From the NCBI GenBank assembly GCA_030844565.1, contig JAUUNK010000042.1, forward strand, positions 1 to 29,784: a DNA stretch of 29,784 bases, read 5' to 3'. The DNA is from Bacteroides ovatus. GTDB taxonomy: Bacteria > Bacteroidota > Bacteroidia > Bacteroidales > Bacteroidaceae. The notes beneath the pieces are model-generated. The model was given only the letters and a program-made list of their open reading frames with translations, ran no database searches and was not told where the DNA came from. Every line of letters starts with the position of its first letter. Positions within the stretch are counted from its first letter, which is position 1. Shown here one piece after another: positions 1 through 6,786 of the stretch. Position numbers and translations under genes: made by a program.

Positions 1-48
1 ATCTGCCTTACAAGCAGAGGGTCGGCGGTTCGAATCCGTCAACGCCCA
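1..48 (+). tRNA. tRNA-Val (UAC anticodon), 3' part only
   Basis: The window opens inside a tRNA gene. Seen directly: an anticodon arm with stem TCTGC/GCAGA and loop CTTACAA, which gives anticodon TAC (valine); a T-arm GGCGG-TTCGAAT-CCGTC; and the 3' acceptor strand AACGCCC followed by discriminator A. The D-arm and 5' acceptor strand lie before the window. A CCA end is not clearly encoded, since the sequence continues ACACA. The assignment rests on the anticodon. Confidence 0.9.
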
Positions 49-56
49 CACAAAAT

Positions 57-94
57 AAAGAGTCTTGCGAAGAAATTCGTGAGACTCTTTTTCA
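57..94 (+). terminator. Intrinsic terminator after tRNA-Val
   Basis: The arm starting AAAGAGTCTTGCGAA pairs with TTCGTGAGACTCTTT across a GAAA loop. The pairing is complete if two G-T wobbles are allowed, and the second arm runs into a T tract. It insulates the tRNA transcript from the toxin-antitoxin genes that follow. Confidence 0.85.
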
Positions 95-111
95 TTTCTT
101 ATCACTTTTGT

Positions 112-180
112 CTACATTTGTAGAATTCTCAAGATATTCTAGAGAACGTAGAAATTCTAAAATCTATTTAATTCTAAAAT
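112..180 (+). promoter_or_regulatory. Putative promoter and operator region of the HEPN/MNT operon
   Basis: TACATTTG at 113-120 fits the Bacteroides -7 consensus TAnnTTTG and sits inside the dyad CTACA-TT-TGTAG (112-123). No good -33 TTTG is visible, since the preceding DNA is the terminator T tract. Between it and the hepT start, ATTCT recurs at 125, 136, 154 and 171, and the 10-mer ATTCTAAAAT is exactly repeated at 154-163 and 171-180. These repeats would suit an autoregulatory operator, but that is inference. Confidence 0.4.
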
Positions 181-619
181 GAAAGAAGATGTCCGCTGGT
201 TACAGCGTTTGGATAATTTCCGGAAAGCTTGTCAGAGAGTGCTTGCCATTACTCGTTCGGATAGAGGACCGGAGGAACTGTCTGAACTGGAACAAGAAGG
301 GCTTGTACAGCGTTTCGAATATACTTTCGAGCTGGCTTGGAAGGTGATGCAAGACCTATTGAAATACAAAGGATATGAGTTTATGCAAGGACCTAACGGG
401 ACTTTGCAAAAGGCATTCGAAGACGGGTTGATTTCCGACCACGATGGCTGGAGAAGAATGGCGAAGGCGCGGGTAACTACTTCTCATACTTACAATGAAG
501 GCGATGCGTTGGAAATCGTGAGAATGATTTATGCTGAATATTCTGTTCTGTTATACCACTTGTCTTTGCAGTTGGAAGAAGAGAAACGGAGACTGGAATC
601 TGGAAATTTGTTTGTATAA
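179..619 (+). CDS. HEPN-domain protein, probable HepT-type toxin (HI0074-like)
   Basis: A 146-residue, mostly helical protein of the HEPN superfamily (HI0074-type nucleotidyltransferase substrate-binding proteins). The diagnostic segment is ARVTTSHTYN, which places R98, H103 and Y105 in the arrangement R-X4-H-X-Y. In HepT toxins this is the RNase active site, and the tyrosine is the residue adenylylated by the partner MNT protein. Its stop overlaps the start of the MNT gene by one base (TAATG), so the two are translationally coupled. The cassette follows a tRNA-Val terminator and precedes purB, an isolated position typical of a mobile two-gene module. HI0074-type proteins were long described as substrate-binding subunits of a nucleotidyltransferase, so a non-toxic role remains possible. 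The family call is firm; the toxin role is inferred from the motif. Confidence 0.85.
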   Translation: MKEDVRWLQRLDNFRKACQRVLAITRSDRGPEELSELEQEGLVQRFEYTFELAWKVMQDLLKYKGYEFMQGPNGTLQKAFEDGLISDHDGWRRMAKARVTTSHTYNEGDALEIVRMIYAEYSVLLYHLSLQLEEEKRRLESGNLFV

Positions 620-936
620 TGTTTGGACTTAGTGACAAGGTAATAGAAGATATTTGCAGCGTGTTCGAAAGGCATGCCAATATCGAGAAGGTAGTCATTT
701 TCGGTTCTCGTGCTAAGGGAAACTATTCATCGGGTTCCGACATAGATCTGGCTGTGAAAGGAGATGGAATATCTTTTAGTCAACTGATGGATATAAATGT
801 CGGCATAGAAGACTTGGGGCTCCTTTATAAAGTAGACGTAGTAAGCTATAACAAGGTTGTGGGTACTCCCATTGCCGCCCATATCGACAGAGTAGGCAAA
901 GTCTTTTATGAAAAGAAGGAACTCCCGGACATGTAA
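619..936 (+). CDS. Minimal nucleotidyltransferase (MNT), probable MntA-type antitoxin
   Basis: A 105-residue protein with the pol-beta-type nucleotidyltransferase signature FGSRAKGNYSSGSDIDL. G29-S30 and D41-x-D43 give the exact GS-X10-DXD spacing of MNT antitoxins, and a third acidic residue is plausible at D73 (YKVDVV). In characterised HEPN/MNT pairs (type VII toxin-antitoxin), this enzyme neutralises HepT by transferring AMP to the tyrosine of the RX4HXY motif, which is present in the upstream gene. Size and fold match HI0073-like proteins. It starts on the last base of the HEPN stop codon, consistent with co-translation of a complex. No clear terminator hairpin follows in the 108 bases before purB. 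Confidence 0.87.
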   Translation: MFGLSDKVIEDICSVFERHANIEKVVIFGSRAKGNYSSGSDIDLAVKGDGISFSQLMDINVGIEDLGLLYKVDVVSYNKVVGTPIAAHIDRVGKVFYEKKELPDM

Positions 937-1010
937 AGGGATTTTTTGTTTCTTACTACTTTTATACAAACTTTCTCTACCCCGATACTTCATTACTCAG
1001 GAAAAAGAAT

Positions 1011-1018
1011 TAATTTTG
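1011..1018 (+). promoter_or_regulatory. Putative -7 element for purB
   Basis: TAATTTTG matches the Bacteroides -7 consensus TAnnTTTG, 27 bases before the purB start. The -33 region about 20 bp upstream has no TTTG, so only half of the promoter signature is seen. Confidence 0.35.
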
Positions 1019-1044
1019 CAACCTGATAATTATCTAAACAACGT

Positions 1045-2391
1045 ATGGAACTTGATTTACTGACGGCTATATCCCCCATTGATGGTCGATATAGGGGCAA
1101 AACAAAAGCTTTGGCAGCTTATTTCTCTGAATTTGCACTCATTAAATACCGGGTGCAGGTGGAAGTGGAGTACTTCATCACTTTGTGTGAGCTCCCTTTA
1201 CCCCAATTGGAAGGAATTGATAAAAACGTATTCGAGACATTGAGGGATATTTACCGCAATTTCTCAGAGGCAGATGCGCAGCGCATTAAAGATATTGAAA
1301 GCGTGACTAACCATGATGTCAAGGCTGTAGAATATTTCCTGAAGGAAGAGTTTGACAAGCTGGGCGGGCTGGAAGAGTACAAAGAGTTTATTCATTTCGG
1401 GCTGACTTCACAAGACATCAACAACACTTCTATTCCCCTTTCCATCAAGGAAGCGTTGGAGCAAGTTTATTATCCCCAAATAGAAGAGCTGATTGCACAA
1501 CTCAAAGCGTATGCGTCAGAATGGGAAAACATCCCCATGCTTGCCAAAACACATGGGCAACCGGCATCTCCTACACGGCTGGGCAAAGAAGTAATGGTGT
1601 TTGTATATCGCCTTGAACGTCAGTTGGAAACACTGAAAGCTTGTCCGGTTACGGCTAAGTTTGGTGGTGCCACAGGAAACTATAACGCACATCACGTGGC
1701 TTATCCCCAGTATGACTGGAAAGCATTCGGCAACCGTTTCGTTTCCGAAAAGCTGGGACTGCAACGTGAAGAGTATACTACTCAGATATCCAATTACGAC
1801 AATCTTTCTGCCATCTTTGATGCCATGAAACGTATCAATACGGTGATGATTGATATGGATAGAGACTTCTGGCAATATATTTCTATGGAATATTTCAAGC
1901 AGAAGATTAAAGCGGGCGAAGTTGGTTCCAGTGCTATGCCGCATAAAGTAAATCCCATTGATTTTGAAAATTCAGAAGGAAACCTGGGCGTGGCAAACGC
2001 TATCCTCGAGCATCTCTCGAGCAAATTGCCCGTGTCACGTTTGCAACGCGACCTGACGGATTCTACCGTTTTGCGCAACGTAGGTGTACCCTTCGGACAT
2101 ATTATCATAGCTATACAAAGTTCTTTGAAAGGGTTGCGCAAATTGCTGCTCAATGAAGGAGCCATTTATCGTGACCTGGACAATTGTTGGAGTGTAGTAG
2201 CCGAAGCTATCCAGACCATTCTCCGCCGGGAAGCATATCCCCACCCGTATGAGGCGTTGAAAGCGTTGACGAGAACCAATCAGGCTATTACGGAGAGTTC
2301 TATAAAAGAATTTATCGAGAGTTTGGAAGTGAGCGAAGATATAAAGAAAGAATTAAGAGCAATCACTCCGCATACATATACCGGACTTTAA
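1045..2391 (+). CDS. purB: Adenylosuccinate lyase
   Basis: PurB acts twice in purine synthesis: it releases fumarate from SAICAR to give AICAR, and from adenylosuccinate to give AMP. The 448-residue protein has the usual length and the fumarase/aspartase superfamily signature GSSAMPHKVNP at residues 294-304. That flexible loop carries the catalytic serine. Upstream are the family's conserved TSQDINNTS segment and a KTHGQPASPT segment with the general-acid histidine. The start at 1045 lies just after a -7-like element and gives the standard N-terminus (MELDLLTAISPIDGRY). The downstream pseudouridine synthase gene starts 78 bases later, possibly in the same transcript. Confidence 0.97.
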   Translation: MELDLLTAISPIDGRYRGKTKALAAYFSEFALIKYRVQVEVEYFITLCELPLPQLEGIDKNVFETLRDIYRNFSEADAQRIKDIESVTNHDVKAVEYFLKEEFDKLGGLEEYKEFIHFGLTSQDINNTSIPLSIKEALEQVYYPQIEELIAQLKAYASEWENIPMLAKTHGQPASPTRLGKEVMVFVYRLERQLETLKACPVTAKFGGATGNYNAHHVAYPQYDWKAFGNRFVSEKLGLQREEYTTQISNYDNLSAIFDAMKRINTVMIDMDRDFWQYISMEYFKQKIKAGEVGSSAMPHKVNPIDFENSEGNLGVANAILEHLSSKLPVSRLQRDLTDSTVLRNVGVPFGHIIIAIQSSLKGLRKLLLNEGAIYRDLDNCWSVVAEAIQTILRREAYPHPYEALKALTRTNQAITESSIKEFIESLEVSEDIKKELRAITPHTYTGL

Positions 2392-2450
2392 GAAATAAAT
2401 TGTTTGCAATATAAGTTTTTATAATCAGGCCGTGAGGCCAAAGTTTAATA

Positions 2451-2466
2451 TTTTATTCGAATAAAA
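2451..2466. promoter_or_regulatory. Perfect 16-bp palindrome next to the pseudouridine synthase start
   Basis: TTTTATTCGAATAAAA is a perfect palindrome ending three bases before the ATG at 2469. It therefore covers the translation initiation region. It could be a protein-binding dyad or a weak RNA hairpin that occludes ribosome entry, or a chance product of A/T-rich leader DNA. Confidence 0.4.
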
Positions 2467-2468
2467 AA

Positions 2469-3899
2469 ATGAGCACAGAAAACGAAGAATGGCGCGAAAA
2501 TTCCTCTAGCGAAGAGAATACAGGTGCCAGCCGTGATGGTAACAGAGCTTACAACAGAGAAGGTAGTTATAACCGTCCTTCTTACAACCGTGAAGGTGGC
2601 GATCGTCCGTATCGCCCGAGATTTAATCCTAATAATGAAGGTGGCGAGCGGCCTTATCGTCCCCGGTTCAATCCTAATAGCGAAGGTGGCGACCGCCCTC
2701 AACGTTCGTATGGTGACCGTCCTCAACGTCCTTCCTATAATCGTGAAGGTGGCGACCGTCCCTATCGTCCCCGGTTCAATCCCAATGGCGAAGGTGGCGA
2801 CCGTCCGCAGCGTCCGTATGGTGATCGTCCCCAACGTCCTTCTTATAACCGGGATAATGGTGACCGTCCCCAGCGTCCGTATGGCGACCGCCCTCAACGT
2901 CCTTCTTATAACCGGGATAATGGCGACCGTCCGCAGCGTCCGTATGGTGACCGCCCTCAACGTCCTTCCTATAACCGGGACAATGGCGACCGTCCCTACC
3001 GCCCGCGTTATAACAACAATGAAGGAGGTGACCGTCCCTATCGTCCCCGTTACAACAATGGTGGCGACGGCCGTCCCCAAGGATTTGCACGTCCGGTACG
3101 TCGAAGCGCTGATTACAATCCGAATGCTAAATATAGCAAGAAGAAACAGATTGAATACAAAGAACAGTTTGTCGACCCGAACGAACCTATCCGCTTGAAT
3201 AAGTTCCTGGCTAATGCCGGTGTATGTTCACGTAGGGAGGCTGACGAATTTATCACTGCCGGAGTAGTGAGCGTCAACGGAGAAGTAGTGACGGAATTGG
3301 GAACAAAGATTAAACGTGCCGATGTGGTGAAGTTTCATGACGAACCGGTAACCATAGAACGCAAAGTGTATGTTCTCTTGAATAAGCCGAAGGATTGTGT
3401 GACCACTTCCGACGACCCGCAAGCCCGCCAGACCGTGATGGACTTGGTGAAGGGCGCTTGCACAGAGCGCATCTATCCTGTAGGACGTCTCGACCGTAAT
3501 ACCACCGGTGTATTGCTACTCACCAATGACGGTGACCTGGCTTCCAAGTTGACACATCCGAAGTATCTGAAAAAGAAAATCTATCATGTGTATCTGGACA
3601 AGAATCTGACTAAAAACGATATGGACCAGATTGCAGCAGGAGTTCAATTGGAAGACGGTGAGATACATGCAGATGCTATCAACTACGCCGACGAAGTAAA
3701 ACGCGACCAGGTAGGTATCGAAATCCACTCGGGCAAGAACCGTATCGTGCGACGTATTTTTGAATCGCTGGGGTATAAAGTAATGAAACTCGACAGAGTT
3801 TATTTCGCTGGATTGACTAAGAAAGGCTTGCGCCGCGGAGAATGGCGCTACCTGACAGAACAGGAAGTAAACTATCTGCGGATGGGCTCTTTTGAGTAA
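2469..3899 (+). CDS. RsuA/RluB/RluE/RluF-type pseudouridine synthase with repetitive N-terminal extension
   Basis: This enzyme converts a specific rRNA uridine to pseudouridine; the target base cannot be read from sequence. The 476 residues split in two. Residues 1 to about 220 are low complexity, rich in Gly, Asp, Arg, Pro, Tyr and Asn, with recurring GDRPYRPRFNP and GDRPQRPYGDRPQRPSYN units. From about residue 235 the canonical family begins: an S4 RNA-binding domain (IRLNKFLANAGVCSRREADE), then the catalytic domain with GRLDRNTTGVLLLTNDG, whose D342 is the expected catalytic aspartate. Typical bacterial members are about 230-290 residues, so the N-terminal half is an extension. Its arginine and aromatic content suggests a disordered RNA-binding tail. 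Open frames on both strands inside the repeat are artefacts of its composition. Confidence 0.93.
   Translation: MSTENEEWRENSSSEENTGASRDGNRAYNREGSYNRPSYNREGGDRPYRPRFNPNNEGGERPYRPRFNPNSEGGDRPQRSYGDRPQRPSYNREGGDRPYRPRFNPNGEGGDRPQRPYGDRPQRPSYNRDNGDRPQRPYGDRPQRPSYNRDNGDRPQRPYGDRPQRPSYNRDNGDRPYRPRYNNNEGGDRPYRPRYNNGGDGRPQGFARPVRRSADYNPNAKYSKKKQIEYKEQFVDPNEPIRLNKFLANAGVCSRREADEFITAGVVSVNGEVVTELGTKIKRADVVKFHDEPVTIERKVYVLLNKPKDCVTTSDDPQARQTVMDLVKGACTERIYPVGRLDRNTTGVLLLTNDGDLASKLTHPKYLKKKIYHVYLDKNLTKNDMDQIAAGVQLEDGEIHADAINYADEVKRDQVGIEIHSGKNRIVRRIFESLGYKVMKLDRVYFAGLTKKGLRRGEWRYLTEQEVNYLRMGSFE
2796..2984 (+). repeat. Three tandem 63-bp coding repeats in the pseudouridine synthase
   Basis: Units at 2796-2858, 2859-2921 and 2922-2984 each encode 21 residues beginning GDRPQRPYGDRPQRPSYN. 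They differ mainly at synonymous sites. Shorter, related GDRP(Y/Q)RP units flank them from about 2600 to 3080. In-frame expansion or contraction is expected by slippage or recombination. Confidence 0.88.
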
Positions 3900-3926
3900 T
3901 ATATAATAATGTATATAAATAGTTTT

Positions 3927-5330
3927 ATGGAAAAGATTAGTAGAACAAAAATTGTTGACCTGTTGAAACGCGAAGACTTTGGCGCAATGGTCAATGTGAA
4001 AGGATGGGTTCGCACCCGTAGAGGTAGCAAACAAGTAAACTTTATCGCACTAAATGATGGTTCTACAATAAATAATGTACAGGTAGTAGTGGATTTGGCA
4101 AATTTTGATGAAGAAATGCTGAAACAGATTACGACCGGTGCTTGTTTGAGTGTAAACGGTGTATTGACAGAATCAGTAGGTTCGGGTCAGAGAGCGGAAA
4201 TCCAAGCGCGTGAAATCGAAGTGCTGGGCACCTGCGACAATACTTATCCGTTGCAGAAGAAAGGTCACTCGATGGAGTTTTTACGGGAAATCGCTCATCT
4301 GCGTCCACGTACCAATACTTTCGGAGCAGTGTTCCGCATCCGTCATAACATGGCAATTGCTATCCATGAATTCTTTCATCAAAAAGGATTCTTCTATTTC
4401 CATACACCTATAATCACAGGCTCCGACTGTGAAGGTGCCGGGCAGATGTTTCAGGTGACTACCATGAACCTGTATGATTTGAAGAAAGACGACCAGGGAT
4501 CTATTATCTATGAGGACGATTTCTTCGGTAAACAGGCAAGCTTGACCGTATCCGGTCAGTTGGAAGGAGAACTAGCTGCTACAGCCTTGGGAGCTATTTA
4601 TACATTTGGCCCTACGTTCCGTGCCGAAAACTCTAACACTCCCCGCCACTTGGCAGAGTTTTGGATGATTGAGCCGGAAGTCGCTTTCAATGATATTCAG
4701 GACAATATGGATTTGGCGGAAGAGTTCATTAAACACTGCGTGAGATGGGCGTTGGAATACTGTGCCGATGACGTGAAGTTCCTGAACGATATGTTCGACA
4801 AAGGATTGATTGAACGCCTGCAAGGTGTATTGAAAGATGACTTTGTACGTCTGCCTTATACAGAAGGTATCAAGATTCTGGAAGACGCAGTGGCGAAAGG
4901 ACATAAATTTGAATTCCCGGTTTATTGGGGAGTCGATTTAGCTTCTGAGCACGAGCGCTATCTGGTAGAAGAACATTTTAAACGTCCGGTGATACTGACT
5001 GACTATCCGAAAGAAATCAAAGCCTTCTATATGAAGCAGAACGAAGATGGCAAGACAGTGCGGGCAATGGACGTCTTATTTCCGAAAATTGGAGAAATCA
5101 TCGGTGGTTCCGAGCGCGAGGCAGACTATGATAAGCTGTTGAAGCGCATTGAAGAACTGAATATTCCGATGAAGGACATGTGGTGGTATCTTGATACCCG
5201 CAAGTTCGGAACGTGTCCTCATTCCGGTTTCGGCTTAGGGTTCGAGCGTCTGTTATTATTTGTCACAGGTATGGCAAATATACGTGACGTTATACCTTTC
5301 CCGCGTACGCCGCGTAATGCTGAATTCTAA
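3927..5330 (+). CDS. asnS: Asparaginyl-tRNA synthetase
   Basis: AsnS charges tRNA-Asn with asparagine in the cytoplasm (class IIb). I choose the ATG at 3927 (MEKISRTKIVDLL), which gives 467 residues, rather than the ATG at 3909, whose six extra residues (MYINSF) are not family-like. The N-terminal OB-fold anticodon-binding domain spans about residues 15-110 (VKGWVRTRRGSKQVNFIAL). The catalytic domain follows, with motif 2 (FGPTFRAENSNTPRHLAEFW, asparagine-type) and motif 3 (GFGLGFERLLLF). The gene follows the pseudouridine synthase by 27 bases from this start, suggesting co-transcription, and ends at a strong terminator. Confidence 0.96.
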   Translation: MEKISRTKIVDLLKREDFGAMVNVKGWVRTRRGSKQVNFIALNDGSTINNVQVVVDLANFDEEMLKQITTGACLSVNGVLTESVGSGQRAEIQAREIEVLGTCDNTYPLQKKGHSMEFLREIAHLRPRTNTFGAVFRIRHNMAIAIHEFFHQKGFFYFHTPIITGSDCEGAGQMFQVTTMNLYDLKKDDQGSIIYEDDFFGKQASLTVSGQLEGELAATALGAIYTFGPTFRAENSNTPRHLAEFWMIEPEVAFNDIQDNMDLAEEFIKHCVRWALEYCADDVKFLNDMFDKGLIERLQGVLKDDFVRLPYTEGIKILEDAVAKGHKFEFPVYWGVDLASEHERYLVEEHFKRPVILTDYPKEIKAFYMKQNEDGKTVRAMDVLFPKIGEIIGGSEREADYDKLLKRIEELNIPMKDMWWYLDTRKFGTCPHSGFGLGFERLLLFVTGMANIRDVIPFPRTPRNAEF

Positions 5331-5348
5331 TATTTCGGTATATTTATG

Positions 5349-5387
5349 TAAAACTCGCACAATCTTTCGATTATGCGAGTTTTTTTA
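5349..5387 (+). terminator. Intrinsic terminator after asnS
   Basis: AAAACTCGCACAATC pairs with GATTATGCGAGTTTT (one mismatch) around a TTTC loop and runs into seven or more Ts. It closes the purB-asnS segment. Confidence 0.88.
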
Positions 5388-5421
5388 TATACCTGCTAAT
5401 GCTTTTTCAAAAATAAATTTT

Positions 5422-5429
5422 TATATTTG
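5422..5429 (+). promoter_or_regulatory. Putative -7 element for the DUF4488 gene
   Basis: TATATTTG matches TAnnTTTG. Transcription would begin near 5436, only a few bases before an in-frame ATG at 5441. That argues for translation from the next ATG at 5471. No clear -33 element is seen. Confidence 0.45.
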
Positions 5430-5470
5430 GGCATACACAAATGAAAGTGTTAACTAAAAATCATACGACA

Positions 5471-5962
5471 ATGAAGAAAATCCATTTCTTGACAGTGCTG
5501 GCAGTAATGCTGTTTGCGGTCACAGGTGCGATGGCGCAGAAGAAAGCTCACTTCAAACCCGCCAATCTAAAGGGCATTTGGCAATTGTGTCATTATGTAT
5601 CGGAAAAGCCCGATGTACCAGGTACGCTTAAACCCAGTAATACGTTTAAAGTATTGAGCGACGACGGAAGAATCGTCAACTTCACTTTGATTCCCGGTTC
5701 GCCTGCCATCATCACCGGGTATGGAACGTATGAACAACTCACGGACAATAGCTATAAAGAAAGTATCGAGAAAAATATTCATCTTCCTATGTTGGATAAC
5801 AAGGATAATATCCTGGAATTTGAAATTGTGGACGATGCATATCTTCATTTGAAATTCTTTATCAAGAAAGACTTAAACGGCAATGAATTGAATGCTTGGT
5901 ATTATGAGACATGGCAACGGGTGGTGATGCCCGATAAGTTCCCGGAAGATATAATAAGGTAG
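5471..5962 (+). CDS. Secreted DUF4488-type protein
   Basis: This 163-residue protein starts at the ATG at 5471. A longer reading from 5441 adds MKVLTKNHTT before a typical signal peptide and is unlikely. Residues 1-22 (MKKIHFLTVLAVMLFAVTGAMA) form a type I signal peptide with probable cleavage at AMA|Q, so the product is exported to the periplasm or beyond. The rest is a small lipocalin-like, beta-rich domain: a LKGIWQLCHYV opening, a central ITGYGTYEQLTDNSYKE stretch, and a closing WYYETWQRV. That pattern is familiar from DUF4488 proteins in Bacteroides. Their biochemical role is unknown to me. It is a single-gene unit between two terminators. Confidence 0.82.
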   Translation: MKKIHFLTVLAVMLFAVTGAMAQKKAHFKPANLKGIWQLCHYVSEKPDVPGTLKPSNTFKVLSDDGRIVNFTLIPGSPAIITGYGTYEQLTDNSYKESIEKNIHLPMLDNKDNILEFEIVDDAYLHLKFFIKKDLNGNELNAWYYETWQRVVMPDKFPEDIIR

Positions 5963-6019
5963 AGAACTATCTTTTATTTTATCTCTTATAATATCTACTT
6001 CTCTCATTCTTATCCCTTA

Positions 6020-6065
6020 AAGGACCTCCCTTATCATTCTCCGGGGAGGTCCTTGTTCTTTTCTC
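6020..6065 (+). terminator. Intrinsic terminator after the DUF4488 gene
   Basis: An 11-bp perfect stem, AAGGACCTCCC (6020-6030) with GGGAGGTCCTT (6044-6054), is followed by the T-rich GTTCTTTTC. It lies in the 356-base gap between the DUF4488 gene and rplM. Confidence 0.82.
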
Positions 6066-6157
6066 CATAGATGTTTTTTTTACGAGAGAAACTGCATCCG
6101 GAGGCGCTTATTGGTCTTGTGTGTCAACCAACTAAAACCAAAAAAAGATAGAAATAG

Positions 6158-6188
6158 TTTGCTGTTTCAAAGAAAAGCCGTACTTTTG
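6158..6188 (+). promoter_or_regulatory. Promoter of the rplM-rpsI-rpsB-tsf cluster
   Basis: A textbook Bacteroides promoter: -33 TTTG at 6158-6161, a 19-bp spacer, and -7 TACTTTTG at 6181-6188. Transcription should start near 6194, giving a leader of about 125 nt before the rplM GTG codon. Confidence 0.82.
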
Positions 6189-6218
6189 CAAGCCGATTAT
6201 TATCACAAAAGGATAAGA

Positions 6219-6289
6219 GATTAATTCATAGTCAGTTAATCTTCCTTTGTCCGGGGAAGATGAACGGACGGTGAAGAATATTTTTTTTA
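6219..6289 (+). promoter_or_regulatory. Structured leader of rplM with attenuator-like hairpin
   Basis: Three stems can form, not all at once. (A) GATTAA 6219-6224 with TTAATC 6236-6241. (B) ATCTTCC 6239-6245 with GGAAGAT 6255-6261. (C) TCTTC 6240-6244 plus GTCCG 6249-6253 with CGGAC 6265-6269 plus GAAGA 6273-6277. Stem C is followed after AT by a run of eight Ts (6281-6288), the layout of an intrinsic terminator, and stem B would preclude it. Ribosomal operons are often autogenously controlled, so a protein-responsive attenuator is plausible. I did not match it to a named leader family. Confidence 0.55.
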
Positions 6290-6318
6290 GTAGTAACATT
6301 TAAAAAACAAATTTAAGA

Positions 6319-6780
6319 GTGGATACTTTAAGTTACAAGACCATTTCTGCAAATCAAACAACTGTAACCAAAGAATGGGTTATCGTTGATGCTACCGACC
6401 AAACATTGGGACGTCTGGGAGCAAAAGTTGCGAAACTGTTGAGAGGAAAGTACAAACCAAACTTTACTCCTCACGTAGACTGCGGTGACAATGTAATCAT
6501 CATCAATGCAGACAAAGTAAAATTAAGTGGCAATAAGTGGAATGACAGAGTTTATTTGTCATATACCGGTTATCCCGGTGGCCAGAGAGAAATGACTCCT
6601 GCCCGTTTGATTGCTAAACCTAACGGCGAAGAAAAATTGCTGAGAAAAGTTGTAAAGGGTATGCTTCCCAAAAACAAACTGGGAGCTAAGTTGCTGAGCA
6701 ATATGTATGTTTACGCTGGTAGCGAACATAAGCATCAGGCACAAAACCCGAAATTAATTGATATAAATTCATATAAATAA
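6319..6780 (+). CDS. rplM: Large ribosomal subunit protein uL13
   Basis: The 153-residue L13 has its conserved segments: EWVIVDATDQTLGRLGAKVAKLLRGK near the N-terminus, DCGDNVIIINADKV, the signature YLSYTGYPGGQRE, and KGMLPKNKLGAKLLSNMYVYAG followed by EHKHQAQNPK. L13 is an early assembly protein of the 50S subunit, bound to 23S rRNA. Translation starts at GTG 6319 (read MDTLSYKTIS), since no suitable in-frame ATG lies upstream. rpsI begins seven bases after the stop, the classic L13-S9 pair. Confidence 0.96.
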   Translation: MDTLSYKTISANQTTVTKEWVIVDATDQTLGRLGAKVAKLLRGKYKPNFTPHVDCGDNVIIINADKVKLSGNKWNDRVYLSYTGYPGGQREMTPARLIAKPNGEEKLLRKVVKGMLPKNKLGAKLLSNMYVYAGSEHKHQAQNPKLIDINSYK

Positions 6781-6786
6781 GATATA

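Noticed and set aside
1094..1152. Interpretation of the dockerin-like module of the GH31 enzyme as evidence for a cellulosome
   Set aside because: Coordinates here are protein residues of the 16533-20402 gene. No scaffoldin or other dockerin genes are in the window, and isolated dockerin-like modules are common in Bacteroides secreted enzymes.
2445..3198. Long open frames on both strands overlapping the pseudouridine synthase N-terminus (minus strand up to 211 codons, plus strand alternate frame 224 codons)
   Set aside because: They are shadows of the GDRP-type coding repeat, rich in monotonous Thr/Ile/Val or Arg/Val strings, with no family resemblance. The chosen frame continues into a clear S4 and catalytic domain.
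3909..3926. Upstream ATG for asnS adding MYINSF
   Set aside because: The family N-terminus is MEKISRTKIVDLL at 3927; the added residues have no homology that I recognise.
5441..5470. Upstream ATG for the DUF4488 protein
   Set aside because: It would put ten polar residues before a clean signal peptide and lies only a few bases from the predicted transcription start.
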